Origin: an uncultured Prevotellaceae bacterium
Lineage (GTDB): Bacteria; Bacteroidota; Bacteroidia; Bacteroidales; Bacteroidaceae
NCBI GenBank assembly: GCA_900557555.1
Contig: USTH01000027.1
Span: forward strand, 1-20,254
Direction of reading: 5' to 3'
DNA length: 20,254 nt
Shown: positions 6,553 through 13,525 of the stretch, one piece after another
Layout: each line of letters starts with the position of its first letter
Position numbering within the stretch: the first letter of the stretch is position 1
Translations under genes and position numbers: made by a program
The notes under the pieces: generated by a model
The model's database searches: none
What the model was told of the DNA's origin: nothing
The model's input: the letters and a program-made list of their open reading frames with translations, nothing else

Positions 6553-8062
6553 GGAAGAAGGCCTGCTTGCCATTGGCACGACTCTTGCCAATGGTAAGTA
6601 CAGAATAGAAAAATACCTCTCATCGGGAGGCTTCGGTAAGACATATCTTGCTACCGACACCGCCTTTGATGAGTGGGTGGCCATCAAGGAACTTTATATT
6701 AAAGGTGTCTGTGGACGCAATGAAGACAGTAATGAAGTGTCGGTGACGCTCACCGAAAACCAACGTGCATTCTCTGCCCAGCAAGAGAAATTCCGTAAGG
6801 AGGCACGCCGTTTGCGCAAATTGTCGAGCAATCACATTGTGAGGGTTCACGACCTTTTTGATGATAACAACACCTCGTACTATGTTATGGACTATGTTGA
6901 GGGTGAGAGTCTCTCGCAACGTCTCAAACGCACAGGCAAACCGCTTAATGAGGCAGAGGTCTACAAACTGTTGCCCCAGATTCTCGATGCTCTTGCCACC
7001 GTACACCGTGAGCACATTTGGCATCTCGACCTAAAGCCTGCCAACATCATGCTGGATAGAATGGGTTGCGTCAAGTTAATTGACTTCGGAGCCAGCAAGC
7101 AACTCAAGAACAGCAGTGGAGACTCCCTGTCCACCTCTTCGGCTTTGGCATATACGCAAGGCTATGCGCCTGCAGAACAGACCAGCCAGGAAATAGAAAA
7201 GTTCGGACCTTGGACTGATATCTATGCGCTCGGTGCAACGCTGTTTAATTTGCTAACTTGTAGTCAGCCCCCATCGCAGTCTGACATTGAGGAAGATGTT
7301 GACGGGGCTTTCCCTCTGCCACCGAGCGTAAGCCAAAAGACCAAGGAACTCATTGTGTGGATGATGAAGCCTAACCGCAAGATGCGCCCACAGAGCGTGG
7401 ACGACATAAGGCAGTATTTGGACGAAACACCACAAAAGCCCTCTCGAAAACCTGTGGCGGTTCCCTCTCCGAAAACAACTCTAAAGTCTGATGATACAAT
7501 TATAAAAAATCCCAAGTCACAACCAGCTCCTGAACCTACGCCTGAGCCTGAGGAAGAAAACACCTCGAACAAGAAAAAGAAGTGGATTGTAGTTGGAGTG
7601 ATTGCTGTAGTGCTGGGTGGAGGCTTGCTGTTTACACCTCGCTCTGGCGGTTTGGCAAGAGACAATAATTCAGACTTTATTTCAAAAACAGATAACGACA
7701 CCGTCGAGGTCTATGTTGACCTTGTGGCAAAAGGCGTTTTGAGTAAGAACAACGAAGTGAGCCAATACTCCTATACTGGCATGCTGGACCCGGACGGGCT
7801 TCCGATAGGCAAAGGTAAGGCCGTCTTTTCTGACAACAGGGTGTATGAGGGCAACTTTGACAAAGGACAACTGACAGGTGACACCTGCAAGTTTACCTTT
7901 CCCGAAGGCGACGTGTTTGAGGGGACAATGAAGAACGGCCAGTTTGTCGTAGGCAAATACACTTTCTCCGATGGAAGCTATTTCGTTGGGGTGTTTAAAA
8001 ATGGAGAGTGCGGTAACGGAACTTTCTACGATAAAAATGGAAACATAACAGAAGAACAATAA
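6536..8062 (+). CDS. Hanks-type Ser/Thr protein kinase with TM segment and MORN repeats
   Basis: Numbering from ATG 6536 (508 residues): the kinase domain covers about 22-295. It has a glycine loop SSGGFGKTY, catalytic Lys51 in VAIKE, Glu89 in the C-helix, HLDLKPANIML (D165, N170), DFG (D183) and GYAPAEQ. The HRD Arg is Leu (HLD), so it is a non-RD kinase that may not depend on activation-loop phosphorylation. A Pro/Glu-rich linker (about 325-345) leads to a TM helix (about 350-366). About four MORN repeats follow (roughly 410-500; pattern Y.G.F..G...G.G), on the outer side. MORN repeats may sense lipid or envelope components, but that is inferred. The start at 6536 overlaps the phosphatase by 17 nt; ATG 6506 would add 10 residues and overlap 47 nt. 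One nt separates the stop from the next gene. Confidence 0.92.
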   Translation: MEINNKEEGLLAIGTTLANGKYRIEKYLSSGGFGKTYLATDTAFDEWVAIKELYIKGVCGRNEDSNEVSVTLTENQRAFSAQQEKFRKEARRLRKLSSNHIVRVHDLFDDNNTSYYVMDYVEGESLSQRLKRTGKPLNEAEVYKLLPQILDALATVHREHIWHLDLKPANIMLDRMGCVKLIDFGASKQLKNSSGDSLSTSSALAYTQGYAPAEQTSQEIEKFGPWTDIYALGATLFNLLTCSQPPSQSDIEEDVDGAFPLPPSVSQKTKELIVWMMKPNRKMRPQSVDDIRQYLDETPQKPSRKPVAVPSPKTTLKSDDTIIKNPKSQPAPEPTPEPEEENTSNKKKKWIVVGVIAVVLGGGLLFTPRSGGLARDNNSDFISKTDNDTVEVYVDLVAKGVLSKNNEVSQYSYTGMLDPDGLPIGKGKAVFSDNRVYEGNFDKGQLTGDTCKFTFPEGDVFEGTMKNGQFVVGKYTFSDGSYFVGVFKNGECGNGTFYDKNGNITEEQ

Positions 8063-8063
8063 C

Positions 8064-8987
8064 ATGATTATTAAAGCTCGTATTTCGCTAATTCTGCTTT
8101 TAAGCATATTTGTAATGTTCGGCACCAACGCCCAAGTGCGCATGTGTCGTGTGTGTAAGAAATCGATAAACACCTGTCCGTATAAGGGACGGCATCCACA
8201 ACCTTCTGCAAGGGCTGGTGCTAATACCGCTACAAGTGCGAAACATAGTCCTGCCCCCAAGGTGGACACTTCCCCCATGGAAAACCGTACTTACACCGTC
8301 AATGATGTGTCGTTCACAATGATTGGCGTACAGGGTGGTAGTTTTCAAATGGGAGCTCCTGCAGATGTGGAATGGTCTGACCACCCTAATCGTCCAGTAC
8401 ACAAAGTAACCTTGTCGTCCTATAGAATAGGTGAAACAGAGGTTACCCAAGGGCTGTGGGAAGCTGTGATGGACGCCAACCCCTCAAAAACCAGAGGAAA
8501 CCGTAATCCTGTAGAAATGGTTTCTTGGGAGGATTGTCAAGTATTTATAAAGAAGCTCAATGCAATGACTGGCAAACGTTTCCGCTTGCCTACTGAAGCA
8601 GAATGGGAGTATGCTGCGCGTGGTGGCCGAAAGACACATGGCTATCTTTTTAGTGGTAGTAATGATTGTGTTGCTGTAGCATGGTTTTGGGGTGGAAATA
8701 TGCACGGAGACAAATCTTATCCCGTAGCAACAAAACAACCCAATGAGTTGGGTATTTATGATATGAGTGGTAATGTGAATGAATATTGCCAAGATTGGCT
8801 TGGTGATTATACTGCAAAAGCACAAGTAAACCCCAAAGGTCCGGCTAAAGGCCCCTTCCATGTAGATCGTGGTGGTAGTTTTGGTGCCACGTATGGCAGT
8901 CATCAGGTGTTTAGACGTCCTCGCCCTACCGACAAAGGTGAGGCTCGAAATATGTATACGGGTTTTCGATTGGCTATGTATGATTGA
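8064..8987 (+). CDS. Secreted FGE-sulfatase (SUMF1)-fold protein with N-terminal Cys3His module, paralog 1
   Basis: A signal peptide (about 1-24, ending TNAQ) is followed by a short cysteine module C28-x2-C31-x6-C38-x5-H44, a low-complexity linker, and an FGE-sulfatase domain (about 78-307). Domain marks include GGSFQMG, HKVTLSSYRIGETEVTQ.LWEAVM, NPVEMVSWEDC, RLPTEAEWEYAARGG, NELGIYDMSGNV and a closing GFRLAMYD. The family is named after formylglycine-generating enzyme, but the two active-site Cys of true FGE fall at Ala and His in the segment after RGGSF (about 270-280). It is therefore probably not an FGE and more likely a binding or structural C-type-lectin-like fold. It begins 1 nt after the kinase stop, so it is cotranslated with it. 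A periplasmic or surface partner of the kinase's MORN domain is an inference. Confidence 0.88.
   Translation: MIIKARISLILLLSIFVMFGTNAQVRMCRVCKKSINTCPYKGRHPQPSARAGANTATSAKHSPAPKVDTSPMENRTYTVNDVSFTMIGVQGGSFQMGAPADVEWSDHPNRPVHKVTLSSYRIGETEVTQGLWEAVMDANPSKTRGNRNPVEMVSWEDCQVFIKKLNAMTGKRFRLPTEAEWEYAARGGRKTHGYLFSGSNDCVAVAWFWGGNMHGDKSYPVATKQPNELGIYDMSGNVNEYCQDWLGDYTAKAQVNPKGPAKGPFHVDRGGSFGATYGSHQVFRRPRPTDKGEARNMYTGFRLAMYD
8121..8154 (+). repeat. Near-identical tandem copy, first member (with 9063-9096)
   Basis: 8121-8154 and 9063-9096 differ by a single silent T/C change over 34 nt. The segment spans the signal-peptide end and the first two cysteines of the Cys3His module. Flanking parts of the two genes are more diverged. 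This fits tandem duplication with strong selection, or local gene conversion, on this segment. Confidence 0.75.
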
Positions 8988-9011
8988 TTATTGGTAATAT
9001 AAATTGAAAAA

Positions 9012-9920
9012 ATGAGAACTTGCACTTTCTTAGCTCTGCTACTAAGCCTGTTCATGACACAGGGCACCAACGCCCAAGTGCGCATGTGCCGTGTGTGTAA
9101 AAAGTCTATAACTACTTGCCCGTATAAGGGTAATCACCCGAAGGCAGCTCAACCAGCCAAAAGCTCAAGACCCGAAGCTCGAAACAAGCCTGCAGCGAAA
9201 AGCACACCAACTGCCACAGAAACCAAAACGTTTACTGTTAATGGCGTAGCTTTCAAGATGGTAAAAGTACAAGGTGGAACATACCGTATGGGAGCAACTC
9301 CCGAACAAGAGAATCCTTCTGAAATAGAGAAACCTGTACACAACGTTACATTGTCATCATTCTATATAGGGCAGACCGAAGTGACACAAGCGTTGTGGAA
9401 AGCTGTAATGGGTAGTGTTAATTCGCATTTTGAGGGAGCAAACCTGCCTGTGGAGCTGGTTAGTTGGGATCAATGCCAAGAGTTTATCACCAAACTAAAC
9501 AATTTGACAGGCAAACACTTTCGTATGCCTACCGAGGCCGAGTGGGAGTTTGCCGCTCGCGGTGGCAACAAAAGCCGGCATTATCAATACAGTGGCAGCA
9601 ACAATTTGAAAGATGTGGCATGGGTTAAAGATAATAGCAACCAGACAACTCACCCAGTAGGCACCAAACGCCCTAACGAACTTGGCATCTACGATATGAG
9701 TGGAAATGTATGCGAATGGGTAAGTAACTGTGTCTATAGTTATACAAGCGAAAGTCAGACAAATCCTCAGGGCCCTTCAACAGAACATCCTAATTTCGGA
9801 GGTCATCTTAGGCGAGGTGGAGGCTATGTTTCCGCTCCTATAAGATGTAAGGTGTCTTACAGAAAAAACGAAACTTCGCATGGCAGAGATATCGGTTTGC
9901 GTCTTGCCATGGATGACTGA
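9012..9920 (+). CDS. Secreted FGE-sulfatase (SUMF1)-fold protein with N-terminal Cys3His module, paralog 2
   Basis: It has the same layout as the upstream gene, in 302 residues: a signal peptide (about 1-22), C26-x2-C29-x6-C36-x5-H42, a Pro/Ala/Lys/Ser-rich linker, and the FGE-sulfatase domain from about 75 to the end (GGTYRMG, TEVTQALWKAVMG, LPVELVSWDQC, RMPTEAEWEFAARGG, NELGIYDMSGNVCEW, GLRLAMDD). In the segment RRGGGYVSAPIRCKVSYRK the position of the first FGE catalytic Cys is Ser and only the second is kept (C279). Formylglycine activity is therefore unlikely. It lies 24 nt after paralog 1. The signal-peptide/cysteine-module DNA of the two is near identical while the lectin-like domains have diverged, so this is a tandem duplication. 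It is the last gene before the strand switch. Confidence 0.88.
   Translation: MRTCTFLALLLSLFMTQGTNAQVRMCRVCKKSITTCPYKGNHPKAAQPAKSSRPEARNKPAAKSTPTATETKTFTVNGVAFKMVKVQGGTYRMGATPEQENPSEIEKPVHNVTLSSFYIGQTEVTQALWKAVMGSVNSHFEGANLPVELVSWDQCQEFITKLNNLTGKHFRMPTEAEWEFAARGGNKSRHYQYSGSNNLKDVAWVKDNSNQTTHPVGTKRPNELGIYDMSGNVCEWVSNCVYSYTSESQTNPQGPSTEHPNFGGHLRRGGGYVSAPIRCKVSYRKNETSHGRDIGLRLAMDD
9063..9096 (+). repeat. Near-identical tandem copy, second member (with 8121-8154)
   Basis: Second copy of the duplicated segment in the downstream paralog; see the first member. Similarity continues more weakly through the third cysteine and the YKG..HP stretch, to about 9140. Confidence 0.75.
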
Positions 9921-9959
9921 TAAGAAAAATGATGAAGGCAGGAACTTTCCCTAAGGCTG

Positions 9960-9976
9960 TTGTCTTGGTGAGACAA
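9960..9976. terminator. Small hairpin between converging genes
   Basis: TTGTCT (9960-9965) and AGACAA (9971-9976) form a perfect 6-bp stem with a 5-nt loop, directly at the stop of the - strand gate gene and 39 nt after the second FGE-fold gene. Neither strand has a T-tract after it. Its position between convergent genes suggests a weak bidirectional terminator, but it could be chance. Confidence 0.3.
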
Positions 9977-11170
9977 TCACGATAAAAACAACGTATATCC
10001 GGCAAACAACAGATGTGCTATTATTCCAGCGCAAATGCCACCAATGAAAGTGCTTAGAAACGCTTTGGGTACAAGCGCACGGTAGCCCAGAGAGTCAAGA
10101 GTGGCTGCGTCAGACGAGAGGTATCCGCTCCATCCCATTCCCATGGCGGTGAATACGGCAATGGCATTGCCGTCAATCAGACCTTTTGCTGCAAATCCGT
10201 CTATCAATCCAAGGGCGGCACCAACAGAGCCGAGGGCGGTGATAGGAAACGCTACCAGTTCTGCGGAGTTGAAACCGAAGAGCCAGCGGAACAGAAAGTC
10301 TGCCTTGCCAGCAATCCATGGAAGAAACTCCACGCCCTCATAGGCCGCACCGGTGTAGTGGGTCACTGTTTGACCATTGATAATCTCCGTCGCAGGGCCG
10401 TTGGTAAGCATCATTACTAATGTAGAGATGACGAGCACACCGGGAATGATGGCCAATCCGATATGCACACCGTCTTTGCCCCCGTCGAGACAGGCGTTTA
10501 GCATACGCACAAACAGTGACGTTTCTTTTTTGTTGTTTGCGTTCTTGTCAGTGTCTGCGGGAGCTGTTTTTTCCAACATTTCATGGTCTTCCGCACTTAT
10601 AGCCTCCTCGTCCTTGTATTGTGGATAAGCCTTGAGGGTGAAGTGCTGCATCAGGCGTGTGGAAATAATGCAACCGCACATGGCTCCGAAGAAGCCCAGC
10701 AGAGGGGCAACGAGATAGCCGTGTCCTATCATAAACACCAACACAAGGAGGCCCATGCCGAATGCTGTGCCGAAGTTTACAAGCGAGATGTGTTGGTATC
10801 TTTTGAAATAGCGGGCAAACCCTTTGTCCTGCGACAAAGAGATAATGGCGGGGTTGTCAGAAAGAAAGGTCATCACTGCGCCAAGTGAGGCCACCCCTGG
10901 CAAATTAAACACTGGGCGCATTATGGGGCGAAGAATCTTCTGCATGAGGTCAACAACTCCAAAGTCAACAAAAATCTTGCTCAAGGCTCCTGTTAGCACA
11001 CACATGCCCATCAGGTAGAATACTACGTCAAGCAACAGCCTGTGGGCGGTGTTCATTAGGGTGTTTAGCATATTGTCGAACCCCATCACCGCTCCGATGG
11101 CGGCAAAGAATAAGCCGATGATGAGAAGGCACGGAACACCGCGTGGCATCCAACCAAAAAAGTTTTTCAT
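9977..11170 (-). CDS. Gate-domain (nucleoside-recognition / SpmA-SpmB-like) membrane protein
   Basis: The 397-residue product is an integral membrane protein with many hydrophobic helices. Two gate-like halves (about 45-180 and 235-395) are separated by a hydrophilic, charged stretch (about 188-225, including DKNANNKKE). Features seen in the gate (nucleoside recognition) family include FYLMGMCVLTGALSKIF, SDNPAIISLSQDKGF in the first half and NSAELVAFPITALGSVGAALG in the second. The family includes spore-maturation proteins SpmA/SpmB, FeoB gates and nucleoside transporters. This organism is not a spore former, so that name would mislead. The substrate is unknown. The gene is a single transcription unit with its own promoter (11196-11226) overlapped by a palindrome. 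ATG 11170 gives a first TM helix at about 12-30. Confidence 0.82.
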   Translation of the reverse strand: MKNFFGWMPRGVPCLLIIGLFFAAIGAVMGFDNMLNTLMNTAHRLLLDVVFYLMGMCVLTGALSKIFVDFGVVDLMQKILRPIMRPVFNLPGVASLGAVMTFLSDNPAIISLSQDKGFARYFKRYQHISLVNFGTAFGMGLLVLVFMIGHGYLVAPLLGFFGAMCGCIISTRLMQHFTLKAYPQYKDEEAISAEDHEMLEKTAPADTDKNANNKKETSLFVRMLNACLDGGKDGVHIGLAIIPGVLVISTLVMMLTNGPATEIINGQTVTHYTGAAYEGVEFLPWIAGKADFLFRWLFGFNSAELVAFPITALGSVGAALGLIDGFAAKGLIDGNAIAVFTAMGMGWSGYLSSDAATLDSLGYRALVPKAFLSTFIGGICAGIIAHLLFAGYTLFLS

Positions 11171-11178
11171 AGTTATAA

Positions 11179-11213
11179 TAAATTCTGTTGGTTTGCAAAA
11201 TTAACAGAATTTA
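11179..11213. promoter_or_regulatory. Operator-like palindrome over the gate gene promoter
   Basis: Eleven bases (11179-11189, TAAATTCTGTT) are the exact reverse complement of 11203-11213, with a 13-nt spacer. The -7 element lies in the spacer and its first base is in the right arm. The predicted transcription start falls in or next to the left arm. A dimeric repressor bound here would block the promoter; equally, it may be an RNA hairpin at the 5' end. Confidence 0.55.
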
Positions 11214-11226
11214 GAGATAAAACAAA
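11196..11226 (-). promoter_or_regulatory. Promoter of the gate membrane protein gene
   Basis: Reading the - strand: TTTG (11226-11223), 19 nt, then TAATTTTG (11203-11196). This is a full match to the Bacteroidota consensus. The leader to the ATG at 11170 is about 20 nt. Confidence 0.7.
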
Positions 11227-11279
11227 AAAATGTGCACCATTTTGCATGTTTGCGGCCAGAAAGATGTAAATCTTTTTAA

Positions 11280-11296
11280 CCCAATTCGGTCGTTAG
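11280..11296 (-). repeat. Dispersed 17-nt motif, copy 2
   Basis: On the - strand this reads CTAACGACCGAATTGGG. It matches copies at 32-48 (+) and 13223-13239 (-) with one to three changes. It lies in the 244-nt gap (11171-11414) between the nudix stop and the gate gene start. Apart from this motif and the gate promoter I see nothing else in that gap. Confidence 0.6.
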
Positions 11297-11414
11297 TGTT
11301 GGCGCAAAAGTGCAAAGTAACACATTGTGGCGAGGGCGTAACTGTTGGGTGGATACGTGACGATTGGTTTGTTAAGGCTACATGGTGCTATGCAATATGT
11401 AAAAGACTGCCCTG

Positions 11415-11936
11415 CTATTTGTCAGAGGTTGCAATTACTTTTAGGTATTCATTTTCGAAGTTTGGTGTGAAGATGCCTTTGCCTATGTTGTCGCGAATCT
11501 CTTGCTGCGACCAAAAACGTCCATCGGCAAGTTCCTCCTTGTCTGGATTGATGGGCTTGTCGTAGACGGTGCGGAACACGAACACCAGTTCTTTTTCTTT
11601 GTCAGATTCAAAGACATAATGTTTGAGGCGTTCGGGTGTATAGTCGGTGATGCCGATTTCTTCCTTTACTTCGCGATGCAGGGCTTGCTCGACGCTCTCG
11701 CCCAGGTCTATGTGGCCGCCTACGGCTGTGTCCCATTTGCCTGGCTGTATGTCTTTCCAATCGGGGCGTTTCTGAAGGTAAAGGTCACCTTTTGAGTTAA
11801 AAACATGGAGATGCACTACTGGGTGAAGGTGTTTGGTGCCACTATGGGCTTCGGCGCGTGTGATGGTGCCTGTGATGTTGCCCTGTTCGTCTACTTCGGG
11901 CAAGAGGGTTTCTGGTGAATCAATCATTGGCAGCAA
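11415..11936 (-). CDS. NUDIX hydrolase (YfcD/IPP-isomerase-like)
   Basis: The full NUDIX box GX5EX7REUXEEXGU is present at residues 74-96 (G74, E80, R88-E89, E92-E93, G95), which binds the metal for pyrophosphate hydrolysis. The protein is 173 residues. The N-terminal segment ETLLPEVDEQGNITG and KHLHPVVHLHVFNSKGDLYLQKR resemble the YfcD branch and isopentenyl-diphosphate isomerase, which share this fold. The substrate cannot be told from the sequence; the other half of an IPP isomerase active site is not evident, so a nucleotide or diphosphate hydrolase is the safer call. It starts 6 nt after the queA stop, so it is the second gene of a queA-nudix operon. A start 3 codons later (second Met) is also possible. 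Confidence 0.88.
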   Translation of the reverse strand: MLPMIDSPETLLPEVDEQGNITGTITRAEAHSGTKHLHPVVHLHVFNSKGDLYLQKRPDWKDIQPGKWDTAVGGHIDLGESVEQALHREVKEEIGITDYTPERLKHYVFESDKEKELVFVFRTVYDKPINPDKEELADGRFWSQQEIRDNIGKGIFTPNFENEYLKVIATSDK

Positions 11937-11942
11937 AATGGT

Positions 11943-13166
11943 TTATGGAATCAATATTGAACTATCTCCGTAGCTAAGAAAACGGAAATCGTTGTCAAGA
12001 GCATAACTGTAGATGCGCTTCCAGTCATCACCGACAAAAGCGGAAACGAGTAGCAGTAATGTGCTTTGTGGCATATGAAAATTGGTGATGATACGTTCCA
12101 CGATGTGGTATTTGTAGCCTGGAGCTATTATGATTTGCGTGGTGGTGTGCAGGGCATTGCATCCGTTGGTATCCATCCACCGCAAAATAGCTTGCAATGC
12201 ATCGGTGCTGTTGATGTCGGTGCACTGGTCTGCAGTATCGTATGGCAGCCATTGGTCGATATGCAGGTCTTTTTCTTTGATATCGGGGTTCTGCAAAATC
12301 TTGAGACCGATGTAGAACAGACTCTCAAGGGTGCGGACGCTGGTAGTGCCAACAGCAGTGCAATGGCCTTGATGCGCCAATAGTCGTTCTATGTTGTGGC
12401 GTGTTACGCAGATGTATTCAGAGTGCATCTCATGTCCCTGTATTTCGGTGCTTTTGACGGGCCTGAAAGTACCGGCTCCAACGTGCAGTGTTACCTCGTC
12501 GCGCTCAATGTGTCTGGCGTCGATGGTTTTGAACACGTCATCGGTGAAGTGCAGACCGGCTGTGGGGGCTGCCACCGAACCGTCTATCTTTGAATAGACG
12601 GTCTGGTAGGTCTCTTTGTCGCTTTCTTCTGTGTCTCTGTTTAAGTAGGGCGGAATGGGTAGTTCGCCTGCGGCCTCAAGTATTTCGGCGAACGAAAATC
12701 CTCCGTTCCATGAAAACCTTATGATGACACTTGTCTCTGTCTCTCCGTGCTTGGTGGCTTGGAGGGTGACAGTTGTTCCGTTGATGTCCAACTCAAGGCG
12801 TAGCGCGCCTTCTTTCCATTTTTTACTGTTGCCAATGAGGCACTGCCATTCGCATTCGTTGCGTTGGTCAAAGTTCTGCTGATAGTCTGCTGGGCAGTGG
12901 GGTTCCAGACAGAAGACTTCTATCCGTGCACCAGTAGCTTTGCGGAAGTGCAGACGTGCCTGAATGACCTTGGTATTGTTGTAGATCAGCAGTGAGTCTT
13001 CGGGCAGAAACTGGGCTATGTCCTTGAATATGTGCTGGCTGATATGGCCTTTGTTGTATACCAGAAGCTTGGAGTGGTCGCGCTGTTCTAAGGGGTAGCG
13101 TGCAATGCGTTCTGTCGGCAGCGAGTAGTTGTAGTCGCTGATGTGTATATGTCGTGGGTCTGTCAT
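11943..13166 (-). CDS. queA: S-adenosylmethionine:tRNA ribosyltransferase-isomerase
   Basis: QueA transfers and isomerises the ribosyl part of S-adenosylmethionine onto 7-aminomethyl-7-deazaguanine in tRNA, giving epoxyqueuosine at wobble position 34. Family blocks are clear across 407 residues: SLLIYNNTKVIQARL near the N-terminus, GELPIPPYLNR, YSKIDGSVAAPTAGLHFT, HVGAGTFRPV, MHSEYI, VGTTSVRTLES, NFHMPQSTLLLLVSAFVG and FLSYGDSSIL at the C-terminus. The enzyme is cytoplasmic. It is longer than the roughly 350-residue E. coli protein; the extra length is in the N-terminal third and the loop before the second half, as in other Bacteroidota. It has its own promoter (13198-13228) and the nudix gene follows 6 nt later. 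No other queuosine gene lies in the window. Confidence 0.96.
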   Translation of the reverse strand: MTDPRHIHISDYNYSLPTERIARYPLEQRDHSKLLVYNKGHISQHIFKDIAQFLPEDSLLIYNNTKVIQARLHFRKATGARIEVFCLEPHCPADYQQNFDQRNECEWQCLIGNSKKWKEGALRLELDINGTTVTLQATKHGETETSVIIRFSWNGGFSFAEILEAAGELPIPPYLNRDTEESDKETYQTVYSKIDGSVAAPTAGLHFTDDVFKTIDARHIERDEVTLHVGAGTFRPVKSTEIQGHEMHSEYICVTRHNIERLLAHQGHCTAVGTTSVRTLESLFYIGLKILQNPDIKEKDLHIDQWLPYDTADQCTDINSTDALQAILRWMDTNGCNALHTTTQIIIAPGYKYHIVERIITNFHMPQSTLLLLVSAFVGDDWKRIYSYALDNDFRFLSYGDSSILIP

Positions 13167-13197
13167 GGTGAGTTGTCGTTCTGGTTAAATCAATCTG

Positions 13198-13228
13198 CAA
13201 AATTAGAAAATAGTTTTATAATCCCAAT
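13198..13228 (-). promoter_or_regulatory. Promoter of the queA-nudix operon
   Basis: On the - strand: ATTG (13228-13225, one mismatch to TTTG), 19 nt, then TAATTTTG (13205-13198). The leader to the ATG is about 25 nt. The -33 element is part of the dispersed 17-nt motif. Confidence 0.6.
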
Positions 13229-13239
13229 TCGCTCGTTAG
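13223..13239 (-). repeat. Dispersed 17-nt motif, copy 3
   Basis: On the - strand this reads CTAACGAGCGAATTGGG. It overlaps the -33 region of the queA promoter. It differs from copy 2 at one base and from copy 1 (32-48) at three. Confidence 0.6.
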
Positions 13240-13450
13240 AACTTATTGTATTTTGATTTTTCAGGAGAGCAGATGTTGCTTGTCTTTTTATGGAATAATA
13301 GCAGACTATTTAGAGCTAAAAACAAGCACTTGGTGTCTTATAAAAAAGATAGACAATAAGGAGTAAAGAAAAGATGTCATTTGCGACCTTGTGACTGATT
13401 TGAGATAAAGACTGTGTGTGACAATGTTTTACTTTGAGATAGGGTAAGGG

Positions 13451-13469
13451 TGCATACTGTGTGTATGCA
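13451..13469. repeat. Second hairpin beside the sigma gene terminator
   Basis: TGCATAC (13451-13457) and GTATGCA (13463-13469) form a perfect 7-bp stem with a 5-nt loop. Its right arm shares two bases with the base of the larger terminator stem, so the two stems adjoin or compete in the RNA. Confidence 0.5.
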
Positions 13470-13507
13470 GCGAGCCTGCAATGCTACCAGACATTGCAGG
13501 CTCGCTG
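13468..13507 (-). terminator. Strong terminator hairpin after the rpoD-family gene
   Basis: A perfect 16-bp stem (13468-13483 against 13492-13507) with an 8-nt loop lies 18 nt after the sigma gene stop on the - strand. The RNA after it on that strand has no U-tract, but runs into a second 7-bp hairpin. On the + strand a T7 run occurs at 13521-13527. Stability and position make termination or 3'-end protection the best reading. Confidence 0.7.
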
Positions 13508-13525
13508 TGGTATGTGGGTGTTTTT

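Larger units (their letters stand above)
13167..13525. other. Intergenic region between rpoD-family gene and queA (359 nt)
   Basis: No gene of credible length is seen on either strand. It holds, from left to right, the queA leader and promoter (13198-13228), a copy of the dispersed 17-nt motif, an AT-rich stretch (about 13240-13440) with no recognised feature, and two hairpins after the sigma factor gene (13451-13507). Confidence 0.7.

Noticed and set aside
63..9920. Antiphage caspase or kinase defence island
   Set aside because: Kinase and caspase together raise the idea, but the caspase is exported, there is no nucleic-acid or nucleotide sensor, no integrase or restriction genes nearby, and no nuclease or pore effector. 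Signalling fits better; defence is not excluded.
8064..9920. Calling the paired FGE-fold genes sulfatase-maturing enzymes
   Set aside because: The active-site Cys pair is not present in either, and no sulfatase gene is near.
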